Shown: piece by piece, positions 24,526 through 32,734 of the stretch | How positions within the stretch are numbered: position 1 is the first letter of the stretch | Layout of the letters: each line of letters starts with the position of its first letter | Source: Sphingobacterium sp. SRCM116780 | GTDB taxonomy: Bacteria; Bacteroidota; Bacteroidia; Sphingobacteriales; Sphingobacteriaceae | Direction of reading: 5' to 3' | Assembly: GCF_021442025.1 (NCBI RefSeq) | Contig: NZ_CP090446.1 | Span: forward strand, 2,542,001-2,606,000 | Length of the DNA: 64,000 nt | The notes under the pieces: generated by a model | Told to the model about the DNA's origin: nothing | The model's input: only the letters and a program-made list of their open reading frames with translations | Database searches by the model: none | Position numbers and translations under genes: made by a program

Positions 24526-24675
24526 TTTTGCTTACGAAGTATATTTAATTAGATCTATTTTTTGACTTTTATGGAAATGAATGTACATATTTTAAACGGA
24601 TTATTAAAAGAATTAAAGATTGCTTTAAATCTTCTGTCTCAAACATAGAGAATGATATAAAACGTTCGTCTCATG

Positions 24676-24930
24676 TTATTCAACTAGCAAGCTGTTCTTC
24701 CTTTGTAGATTTATAAAGGCAAGTAAAGCCGCAATCACCACAAACATGCCTCCAATCCATGGAGCCACATGACGTGTAAGATAACTATTGGCGATCTGGT
24801 CACCTATAAACAGACCTTCAGTTGCCTCGGCTTCCTGGAGATTTACGCTCTGAAAGCTGCACATACAACAACTTGAATGCAGGAACGTTACTGTAGATAA
24901 AATCCGATAGTACTAAGGCAATAAAATAGC
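24676..24930 (-). pseudogene. 3' remnant of an MFS (arabinose-efflux-type) transporter
   Basis: On the minus strand one frame reads IALVLSDFIYSNVPAFKLLY then VQLSERKSPGSRG, and after a frameshift another reads GDQIANSYLTRHVAPWIGGM then FVVIAALLAFINLQRKNS and a stop at 24676. The pieces match the last three helices of AraJ-like efflux permeases ('NVPAxQLxVVQLAERxxPG', 'xPWVGGLxVLxAL'). The first nine helices are absent. Confidence 0.6.
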
Positions 24931-25107
24931 TTTACTCTTAATTACAAACGCTAAGAGAAATAGTATGATGACATAAAAAACAAATAAATAAACCACCAAT
25001 ACCTTTGTGTGATTTCTGTAGGAAATATGTTTTCCAATTATGTTTCCCAAAACTACAGCTGGAACACAAAATAGAGTAAGAATATATGGTATGATTATGA
25101 TTAACAA
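24913..25107 (-). pseudogene. Short membrane fragment, possibly the end of a TauE/SafE permease
   Basis: 64 codons with two hydrophobic stretches (LTLFCVPAVVLGNIIGKHIS and VVYLFVFYVIILFLLAFVIK). The 'PAVVLGNIIGKHI' segment resembles the last helices of TauE/SafE sulfite exporters. It is far too short for a transporter and overlaps the MFS remnant by 18 bp in another frame, suggesting two gene ends joined by a deletion. It could still be expressed as a small protein. Confidence 0.4.
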
Positions 25108-25163
25108 TTAATTGTAATTTGCATTATTATCAGCAACTTTGCTTTAACTAAAAACAGAACAAT

Positions 25164-25520
25164 ATGCTTACAGCTATCCACCCCAAATTGCCTATGCGAA
25201 ACAAAGCAGCAACAAAGGATTTTTATTTGAACAAGTTAGGTTTTCAACAGTTTGGGGATGCAGATTATGATGACTACCTGATGGTACAGAAAGACAATAT
25301 TCAGATTCATTTTTTTTTCTTTAAAGACCTTGACCTCAGTACAAACGACGGACAGGTTTATATCAGAACTGATGATATTGTTGGTTTTTACGAATCTTTG
25401 ATTGAAAAACAAGTACCTATTCATCCAAATGGAAAATTAGCAATAAAACCATGGGGTCAAAAAGAATTTTCGATTCTGGATCCAGATAGTAACCTCTTGA
25501 CTTTCGGACAAAGTATTTAA
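25164..25520 (+). CDS. VOC-family protein, bleomycin-resistance-protein-like
   Basis: 118 residues, one glyoxalase/VOC fold: paired beta-alpha-beta-beta-beta units starting AIHPKLPMRNKAATKDFYLN and ending KEFSILDPDSNLLTFGQ. The mid part (DNIQIHFFFFKDLDLSTNDG followed by QVYIRTDDI) is the signature of the BLMT-like group, which binds bleomycin-type drugs without catalysis. Many such proteins have other, unknown ligands. Single gene. Confidence 0.85.
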   Translation: MLTAIHPKLPMRNKAATKDFYLNKLGFQQFGDADYDDYLMVQKDNIQIHFFFFKDLDLSTNDGQVYIRTDDIVGFYESLIEKQVPIHPNGKLAIKPWGQKEFSILDPDSNLLTFGQSI

Positions 25521-25605
25521 TGATGAACAGAAGTGAATCTTCATCTACTTTATTTTTCTATTGTACTTCCACTTAGTATCATATTTTAAGATCGAATATG
25601 AATTA

Positions 25606-26088
25606 TTATACAATATGACGGCTAGATCTTACTTGAGTATCCAGCCAGATGTGGTCATGTGTTTTCAGCAGTTTATCAGCCTCCACGTTATTTAATATAA
25701 ACCCTTCATTATCTATTAACTGAACATCATCCTTTTGGGATATATGAATCATACTAAAGACAGCATCTGGATCTTCTCCATGAATATCCGATTGCAGAAC
25801 TTTAACATTTTGCTTCACTAACCACTTTATACCCTCTTCCCTATCCATATATTTCAAATGCTGGAGATCTTCATCAAACTGCTTCAATTCTTTTGTGGCT
25901 CTATCTGGAAAGAAATCAAGCAAATATTTTTCATATACTTCCTTATCTTTATTTCGTAGTGCATAATTTCGTACAATCAGTCGGTGTGGATGATCTTCAA
26001 ATTTGAACATCTTCGGGTTTTCCATAAAACCGTAATGCAGATTATATTGTAAGATGCGTGCATCCATATTGATTTTTTCGTTTTCCAT
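25606..26088 (-). CDS. Conserved hypothetical soluble protein
   Basis: 160 residues from ATG 26086-26088 (a TTG three codons upstream is in frame). Helix-rich and charged, with no signal peptide, membrane segment or recognised motif. Recurrent features are the N-terminal MDARILQYNLHYGFMENPKM and the C-terminal IHISQKDDVQLIDNEGFILN. It diverges from the broken alkB gene with 139 bp between them. Function unknown. Confidence 0.65.
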   Translation of the reverse strand: MENEKINMDARILQYNLHYGFMENPKMFKFEDHPHRLIVRNYALRNKDKEVYEKYLLDFFPDRATKELKQFDEDLQHLKYMDREEGIKWLVKQNVKVLQSDIHGEDPDAVFSMIHISQKDDVQLIDNEGFILNNVEADKLLKTHDHIWLDTQVRSSRHIV

Positions 26089-26227
26089 GATTTGCAAAGT
26101 TTAGTAGTTAAAGAACGCTCTAAAGGTCAGATTGTTTAGTAAGTTGTTATTTTTTGCGCTATTTTCTGATTTTCTTTTTCACTAACTCACCCTAAAAGAC
26201 GACACCGAAATATTTACTTCTGGAAGT

Positions 26228-26804
26228 ATGGGCAAGAAAATATTTGATCTATCTGATAGTGACCTTATGCTGATAGATACCTTTTTTACAAAAGCAGAAT
26301 CCGATCACTATTACCATACGTTGTTGAATACTACTGCATGGCGAGAGTATGAAATGGAAATCTTTGATAAAACTGTTAAGGCTCCACGCATGATTGCTTG
26401 GTATGAAGATAAAGACAACATCGGAGCGAACCAAAATGGTCCAGATTGGACTACCGAGTTATTGGCAATCAGACAGCGCGTGGAGCAGGAAACAACACTC
26501 ACATTTAATGGTACTACTGAATCTTTATCGTAATGGAAAGGACAGGGTAGCTTGGCATAGCGACCGCATCGACACATCAGGGCACAATCCAGTGATCGCC
26601 TCAGTAAGCTTCGGAGAAACTCGTCTGTTTCGACTCCGTCATAAATTTAGAAACGAGATCCAACAGCTGGAAATCCCATTGCACGATGGTTCATTCTTGT
26701 TAATGGCAGGAACGACCAACAGCTTTTGGCAACATCAGGTACCCAAAACAGCTCGAGACATCTTACCTCGGATTAATCTGACATTCAGAAGGGTTAACCG
26801 ATAG
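26228..26804 (+). pseudogene. alkB: AlkB-type 2OG-Fe(II) dioxygenase gene with a one-base frameshift
   Basis: The N-terminal half (26228 to about 26510) reads FDLSDSDLMLIDTFFTKAES, then APRMIAWYEDKDNI. The C-terminal half, in the next frame to 26804, reads VLLNLYRNGKDRVAWHSDRI, then SVSFGETRLFRLRHK, then WQHQVPKTARDILPRINLTF. Removing one G of the GG pair at 26510-26511 rejoins them as TFNVLLNLYRNGKD. The iron ligands (HSD and the later His in WQHQVPK) and the 2-oxoglutarate Arg in RINLTFR are intact, so damage is a single recent indel or a sequencing error. AlkB repairs alkylated DNA bases. Confidence 0.9.
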
Positions 26805-26998
26805 CAACTGCGTTGATATAGGTCAACCCATTGAGAAATGACACCTGATATTTAGGCGAGCTAAAAAGCATTCCTAAAGACTAAATATAATTAGCGAACA
26901 CAATGTTACTAGACTTGATCAGCAAGCAAAAAGGAATGTCCGAACTCGCTAATATCCTAACATTATGTCTAATATAAAATCGTGTTAGCAACTTACGT

Positions 26999-27967
26999 TT
27001 ACTGTTCCCAAGCTAAAGCACTAGCTCCAAGGATTGCTGCGTCAGCCTCATGAAGTTCACTAAAAACTAATCTTACTTTGTCTCTAAATATCGGTAACAG
27101 ATTTCTTTCCATATGAAGTTTAGCTGGTTTTAGAATAAAATCTCCTGCTTTGATAACACCGCCAAATAAAAGAATAGCTTCAGGAGAAGAAAACATCACA
27201 AAGTTGGCTAAAGCTTCACCGAGTTTTTGCCCTGTATACCGAAATACTTCAATAGCAATTGGGTCTCCTTGAATCGCACACTCATAGACTGTTTTAGAAT
27301 TGATTGCTTCTTCAGGATACTGATTAAGCATTGAGCTTGGAAATTCTGCTCTCATCTTCTTTGCTGTAATTGCGATACCTGTAGCAGAAGCGTATGCTTC
27401 CAAACTTCCTTCCGATCCCGTACTCCAGTGTTTTCTTCCTCCAGGTTTTACGATAGTATGTCCGAGTTCTCCAGCAAAACCATCATGTCCATAGATTAAG
27501 CTTCCATTGGCCACTATACCACTTCCTACACCTGTACCTAAGGTGATCATAATGAAATTTTTCATTCCTCGAGCCGCTCCAAAAAGCATTTCACCAAGAG
27601 CTGCAGCATTCGCATCATTGGTCACGGTACAACTCATACCAAATTTAGTTTTCATCATATCACCGATAGGAACCACACCCTTCCAAGGTAAGTTAGGTGC
27701 TTGTTCAGCCGTACCTTTGTAATAGTTCCCATTAGGAATCCCTACTCCCATCCCGTCAAAATTTTCCTCTGTACCGTATTTCTCAATTAAAGGATGAATT
27801 TTATGATATAACGCATCAATGAAATCTTCGACTTTTGGATATTCATCTGTTCTGATATCTCCTTTTTCAAGGACTTCTCCACGATGATTCACTACTCCAA
27901 ATTTAGTATTCGTTCCACCAATATCTATTCCTAGTGCAACACGTTTTGACAAGTTTGTTAACGCCAT
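26999..27967 (-). CDS. ROK-family sugar kinase (glucokinase-like)
   Basis: 322 residues. ATP-binding phosphate-1 motif GIDIGGTNTKFG at 13-24, catalytic Asp118 in VTNDANAAALGE, phosphate-2 motif ITLGTGVGSGIV at 141-152, and His170 in GELGHTIV. The ROK zinc cluster CxCGxxGCxE is replaced by GGRKHWSTGSEGSLE (176-190): all three cysteines are gone while the Glu that contacts sugar remains. It probably phosphorylates glucose or a hexose released by the neighbouring PUL, but it is a separate unit 421 bp beyond the PUL terminator side. Confidence 0.85.
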   Translation of the reverse strand: MALTNLSKRVALGIDIGGTNTKFGVVNHRGEVLEKGDIRTDEYPKVEDFIDALYHKIHPLIEKYGTEENFDGMGVGIPNGNYYKGTAEQAPNLPWKGVVPIGDMMKTKFGMSCTVTNDANAAALGEMLFGAARGMKNFIMITLGTGVGSGIVANGSLIYGHDGFAGELGHTIVKPGGRKHWSTGSEGSLEAYASATGIAITAKKMRAEFPSSMLNQYPEEAINSKTVYECAIQGDPIAIEVFRYTGQKLGEALANFVMFSSPEAILLFGGVIKAGDFILKPAKLHMERNLLPIFRDKVRLVFSELHEADAAILGASALAWEQ

Positions 27968-28388
27968 TTCTTTATTTAAAATTCTAAATCGTTAAAATAT
28001 AAAAAAAATTGTATTAATACTATATTAAAAAAGTTAAAACAGTTAAAATTATTTTGACTCATTAGATATTTACTCCATTTTCCCTATGATTTAGTTACAT
28101 TATAAAGGTGAAAGTCACATACGATTTATATTTGTTTACTTGGAGGATTATAATCAATACTAAGACTCGTCATTAACACAATAGATATAAGAATAATCTT
28201 AAAGTAGTACGAAGGTTTGATATCACTTTCAACTTATATTCTCTTTCAAACACACTTGCTTCCAACTCAAGGTGAGATGCATTTTGTTAATAGAAAAGGG
28301 GTGCCAAAAGAACATAATCAGGATAGAAATGTTGTTTTGGCCCCCTTAGTTTGTACGATTTTGATCTAATGATTAACCTGATATTTTT
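27968..28388. other. Intergenic region between the PUL and the ROK kinase gene
   Basis: Contains the PUL terminator (28296-28347) and the promoter region of the ROK gene. An ATACTAT heptamer at 28017-28023, also found three times before susC, is the only other pattern noted. No coding frame. Confidence 0.5.
28296..28347 (-). terminator. Terminator of the 11-gene PUL operon
   Basis: AAGGGGTGCCAAAAGAACAT pairs with ATGTTGTTTTGGCCCCCTT (one bulge, one mismatch) around a 13-base loop. On the minus strand the hairpin starts 42 bp after the last PUL stop codon and ends in CCCCTTTTC. Confidence 0.8.
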
Positions 28389-30734
28389 TTATGATGTATG
28401 ATAGAGTTCCCACTTACCATTTTTGTATACGTTGATTTTCTTGTGTCTTGGAGAATTGATTTTATAATTCACGATTTCACCCTCTTTCCAAGTCATCTCT
28501 AATGTACAATTTCCTTTCAGACGAATCCCTCTTATATTGCCTTCCTTCTTCCATGCCCTCGGTATAGCTGGCAAAAGATAAACACTATCTGCATGGGATT
28601 GTACCAACATTTCAGCAATACCTGCTGCTCCTCCAAAATTGCCATCGATTTGAAACGGTGGTCCCGCGGCCAAAAGATTAGAATAGACTCCTCCTCCTGC
28701 CCCGTAATTAATACGTGTATCCACTCGTGGGGTCATCAGTTGCTTAAATAGTTTATAAGCTCTTTCTCCATCGTGCAATCTGGACCAAAAGAGCATCTTG
28801 TGAGCAATAGCCCAACTTGGTCCATCATCTACTCTTACTTCCAAACTTTTTCTAGCGGCATCCGCCCACACTGGATTATTATCCTTTTGAATAAGATATC
28901 CTGGATACAAACCATATAAATGAGAAATATGTCTATGCTGAGGATCTACTTCTTCATAATCTTCTATCCATTCCATTATTCTTCCGTCTTTACCAATCTG
29001 TACTACAGGTGCTAGTTTTTTCAGTTTTTGTGTAACTTCAGTTATAAATGGATCTGATGATTTCTCCAGTATCTGTGATGCTTCAATCAAATTTTGGAAT
29101 AGCTCCCGAACGATCTGATTATCAATAGTGGGGCCCATAGTCACATTTACCTGATGTCCATTCGGTAGTTTAAAAGAATTTTCTGGCGATACCGAAGGTG
29201 AAGTAACTAACCAACCTTTGCTGGGATAGGTTGTCAAAGCATTAGCATAAAATTGTGCAGCTCCATATAGGATAGGATAAATTCTATTGAGATAGGTCTT
29301 ATCTTCAGAATAGAGATAATGTTCCCAAAGGTTATTACACAACCATCCTGATCCTGCATTGGTAATGCCCCATGATGCTGATTCTCCAGGTGCTGTATAT
29401 CCCCAAACATTGGTAATGACGTGTGCTACCCAGCCATTAGCATGGTAATAAGCTTTGGCCGTTCTTTGACCAGGGATCATCAATCCTTCTACCAGATTCA
29501 CCAAGGGTTCATTCAATTCACCTAAGTTTGCAGCACCTAAGTGCCAATGGTTCATCTGGACATTGATATCCAGGTGGTAATCGCTATTCCAAGGAGTTTG
29601 AATTTGATTTGCCCAAAGTCCTTGAAGATTGGGAGGTAATAAACCTATTCTGGTACTACTGATACTTAAATATCTTCCGTACTGATAAAATAAGACTGCT
29701 AAACCTGGATCTGCATCTGGCTCTTTGCCAAAAGAAACCAAACGCTGATCTGTTGGCAAATCTGTTTTTGATCTACCTAGTGTTAGTCTTAATCTGTCAA
29801 ATTTTTCCGTATAATGCTTGATATGTTCGGCATATTGTTTTTCATAAGATTTCTTCATTGCTGCATCCAGGGTAGCACGACTGGTAGTTTCAAAATCCTT
29901 TCCTTTAAAATCTGTATCCGTAGCGAGATAGAGCAATACTTCATCAGCTCCCTTAATTTCTATATTTTGACTATTGATCTGCTGTATGCCTCCTTTGATC
30001 TTTGTTCTAATTCGTGTCTTAAACTGCATACCTTTCCCATCTACTCCATTATCCAGTTGACCAAATAAAATGAGCTCTCCATCTTTAGTAAAAGAAGTTG
30101 CTCGTTCGGAACGTTCAATTTTAATTTGGAGATTAATTTTTCCCCTTTTGCTACTTTTCAATTTGATTACAGCAACATCATCTGAAAAACTAGTCCAATA
30201 TTCTCTACTATAGTTTATTCCGTCCAATTGATAGCTTGTCCTTACAATTGCATGCTCCAGATCCAATTCACGATGATAATTTTTGACTTTAGCTATATCC
30301 ATCTTGTGATCAAAATTCAATGTTAAATTTCCTAGATTCTGATAGCATCCCCATTGCTTACCTCCCGAACCAGGACCTTTGCACACAAAGTGTTGGTCGA
30401 TCAGTTGCTGTGCCAAATCATTTTTGCCTTTTTTGATCAACGATCTAATGCTATCCAAATAGTTGCCAGCTTCATCATTATTAGCATCTTGCGGACTTCC
30501 TGACCACAGGGTTATATCATTTAAAACCAACTGTTCAGTTTGCAATCCACCGTCTGGCATCATTCCAATCTTTCCATTTCCTAGCGGTAGTGTTTCCTCC
30601 CATTGTTTGGCTGGTTGACGATACCAGAGTTTTAAATCCGTATTCTGTCCGAATATTTTTCCAGAAGAAAGGAAAAGAAGCATACAAATAATGATGCGAA
30701 AGTGATTGAGATGATCGTGATTTATTCTTTTCAT
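28389..30734 (-). CDS. Glycoside hydrolase family 95 (alpha-L-fucosidase / alpha-L-galactosidase), copy 1
   Basis: 781 residues with a signal peptide (IIICMLLFLSSGKIFGQ). An N-terminal beta-domain (LWYRQPAKQWEETLPLGNGK) is followed by an (alpha/alpha)6 barrel. By my alignment to the bifidobacterial AfcA, the general acid is E518 (SPSVSPENSF), the base-relay residues are N391 and D697 ([10 protein letters not shown]), and the position of the first catalytic-site Asn is D389 (LDINVQMNHWH), where the second GH95 here has Asn. This may shift substrate preference. GH95 enzymes invert and remove terminal alpha-1,2-L-fucose or alpha-L-galactose. Last gene of the PUL, 9 bp after the esterase. Confidence 0.9.
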   Translation of the reverse strand: MKRINHDHLNHFRIIICMLLFLSSGKIFGQNTDLKLWYRQPAKQWEETLPLGNGKIGMMPDGGLQTEQLVLNDITLWSGSPQDANNDEAGNYLDSIRSLIKKGKNDLAQQLIDQHFVCKGPGSGGKQWGCYQNLGNLTLNFDHKMDIAKVKNYHRELDLEHAIVRTSYQLDGINYSREYWTSFSDDVAVIKLKSSKRGKINLQIKIERSERATSFTKDGELILFGQLDNGVDGKGMQFKTRIRTKIKGGIQQINSQNIEIKGADEVLLYLATDTDFKGKDFETTSRATLDAAMKKSYEKQYAEHIKHYTEKFDRLRLTLGRSKTDLPTDQRLVSFGKEPDADPGLAVLFYQYGRYLSISSTRIGLLPPNLQGLWANQIQTPWNSDYHLDINVQMNHWHLGAANLGELNEPLVNLVEGLMIPGQRTAKAYYHANGWVAHVITNVWGYTAPGESASWGITNAGSGWLCNNLWEHYLYSEDKTYLNRIYPILYGAAQFYANALTTYPSKGWLVTSPSVSPENSFKLPNGHQVNVTMGPTIDNQIVRELFQNLIEASQILEKSSDPFITEVTQKLKKLAPVVQIGKDGRIMEWIEDYEEVDPQHRHISHLYGLYPGYLIQKDNNPVWADAARKSLEVRVDDGPSWAIAHKMLFWSRLHDGERAYKLFKQLMTPRVDTRINYGAGGGVYSNLLAAGPPFQIDGNFGGAAGIAEMLVQSHADSVYLLPAIPRAWKKEGNIRGIRLKGNCTLEMTWKEGEIVNYKINSPRHKKINVYKNGKWELYHTS

Positions 30735-30743
30735 AATCGTTTA

Positions 30744-32720
30744 TTAATTGTTCCAATTATCTGTCCGAAAAGGAGAAGCAGGAAGACCTGCATCATTATA
30801 TAGGATAAGGTCAGGATTATCTGCCCATCCATATCTTACTGCTACAGGAGCGGACACTTCCTTAGCACTTAGTCGAATTTTACGCCCTATTTGTTTGATT
30901 TCTGCTGGATAAAACACCTGATCTTTTCCTGCAATGGTAAATCCTCCATTTGTTTTATCAAGACTTTTGAGTGCCAATTTCTTTCCCATGGGATCAAAAT
31001 TAAGTTGGACTTCATGCCCTTTTATAGACCAATTCTTTAGTGAGGGGCCACTGAAAGCAATCGTTTTCCCATACAGTTTGTTCAGTGCTATAAAAGCAAG
31101 TCGCTTACCCACATCTTGTTTATTTTTTGGATGAATATCTCCAGCTTCTCCAATATCGGCAATCACAGCCATACCCGTGTGTGGTACTTTTAAGGTTGAC
31201 AGTTGCGCATCTCTTAAGATTGCCCAAGATGAAGGTTCTGGATGTGCTATCTTATCTTTAAAATTGGCCAACTGTACATAGTAGAAAGGCATATTCTCAT
31301 TGTTCCACTTTGTCCTCCAATCCTTGATCAACCCAGGTAACAACTCGTTATAAGGGCTATCCTTAGTCTCTGTATTGCTTTCACCCTGATACCAAATGAC
31401 ACCTTTGATCTTGAAGTCTACAAAAGGCTGGACCATGGCATTGTATAATACAGTTGGTCTATTCGGCCCCTCCATTGTATTAGGTTTCGGAGGTAATTGG
31501 TTCAAATCGTAGCCAACTTTGCATTTCCATTCTCCTACCAAGGAAAGGGTTTCTCCATTTGGTCCTTCCAATCTAGGTTGTTCTGATCCACTATAAATTC
31601 CACCTTCACCTCCACCATCAAATACCCGCATGGCAATATGTAGACTAGGCTGATCATTTATGACGCCTGAAATCGTATAGTTTCGATTGAGGTTATACCC
31701 ATTTGTCTCTCCCACAAACTGTCCATTGACATAGGTTATATCGTTATCATCGACTGTTCCCAAAATCAATCTGATATTTCGACCTATCCAATGTTTAGGT
31801 AATTCGATGTCTTTCCGAAAATAGATAACACCATCCATGCCTGGAAATAGGTTTTTATCATAATAGCTAGGAATAGAAATATTGTCCCATGCACGAATAT
31901 CGATGTTACGTGAAAGCCAGCTTCCTTCTGTTCCTGGCTTACCTTTATCTTGTTTATCTGCTAGTGTATTCCATACTTCCATCTCCTTATTAAATAGCTC
32001 TTGTGCATCTGGCCGTTGTATCTTTTCAATCATGGAAGTATAAGGTGTGAATGGAGCTAATCCCTGTCTACTCATCCAGGTTTCAATAATGGTACCACCC
32101 CAAGATGAATGGATCAGACCTATTGGAATACCTGTTTTTTCATAGATTTCACGAGCAAAGAAATAAGCAGTTGCTGAAAATTCGGCAATACTTTGTGGCG
32201 AAACGGAGTTCCAACCCCCTGTCTCCACTTTGCTGTCCGTTATCGGTAAGTTGCTCGTAGATTTGGGAATCTGTAATATTCGAATATTCGGAAAATTAGC
32301 CGAATTGATTTCTTGTTGGTAATGATTGATCTTTCCCCATCCAGCCAGAGGCATTTCCATATTGGATTGACCTGAACAGAACCAGACCTCGCCAATTAAG
32401 ATATTGTTTAACGTCAATTTATCCCCATCATCTAGGGTAATTTGATAGGGCCCTCCATAAACTGGAGTTTCCAAATAAACTTCCCATTGCCCTTGCTGAT
32501 TTATCTGTACTTGATACGTCTTATTATTCCAGCTGGTATTGACATTCAAATGTTGACCTGAGAACGTACTTGTGCCCCAAATCTTGACTTTTTCTTTTTG
32601 TTGCAACACCATATTATCGCCAATAAAATTGGACAACTGTACTTTGGCTTGCGCCACTGTCAATCCCGTCAATGCAAGAATCAATAGCATCATCACCTTT
32701 CTATAATCTTTGACTTTCAT
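30744..32720 (-). CDS. Sialate O-acetylesterase-like SGNH carbohydrate esterase
   Basis: 658 residues with a signal peptide (VMMLLILALTGLTVAQA). The catalytic serine is S119 in EVWFCSGQSNMEMPL; the second family block is GVIWYQGESNT, and the His-containing closing block lies near DIGEAGDIHPKNKQDVGKRL. A jelly-roll insertion with DGVIYFRKDIELPKHW resembles the galactose-binding insert common in this family. Although named for sialate, relatives in PULs without sialidases remove acetyl groups from plant xyloglucan or pectin side chains, and no sialidase is present here. Cotranscribed with flanking GH36 and GH95 genes. Confidence 0.88.
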   Translation of the reverse strand: MKVKDYRKVMMLLILALTGLTVAQAKVQLSNFIGDNMVLQQKEKVKIWGTSTFSGQHLNVNTSWNNKTYQVQINQQGQWEVYLETPVYGGPYQITLDDGDKLTLNNILIGEVWFCSGQSNMEMPLAGWGKINHYQQEINSANFPNIRILQIPKSTSNLPITDSKVETGGWNSVSPQSIAEFSATAYFFAREIYEKTGIPIGLIHSSWGGTIIETWMSRQGLAPFTPYTSMIEKIQRPDAQELFNKEMEVWNTLADKQDKGKPGTEGSWLSRNIDIRAWDNISIPSYYDKNLFPGMDGVIYFRKDIELPKHWIGRNIRLILGTVDDNDITYVNGQFVGETNGYNLNRNYTISGVINDQPSLHIAMRVFDGGGEGGIYSGSEQPRLEGPNGETLSLVGEWKCKVGYDLNQLPPKPNTMEGPNRPTVLYNAMVQPFVDFKIKGVIWYQGESNTETKDSPYNELLPGLIKDWRTKWNNENMPFYYVQLANFKDKIAHPEPSSWAILRDAQLSTLKVPHTGMAVIADIGEAGDIHPKNKQDVGKRLAFIALNKLYGKTIAFSGPSLKNWSIKGHEVQLNFDPMGKKLALKSLDKTNGGFTIAGKDQVFYPAEIKQIGRKIRLSAKEVSAPVAVRYGWADNPDLILYNDAGLPASPFRTDNWNN

Positions 32721-32734
32721 GAGTTATCTATTTT

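Noticed and set aside
26845..26965. Scattered complementary segments (GCATTCCT/AGGAATGT, ATTAGCGA/TCGCTAAT) between alkB and the ROK gene
   Set aside because: The arms are short and their order does not give one coherent hairpin; probably chance, though a degenerate repeat cannot be excluded.
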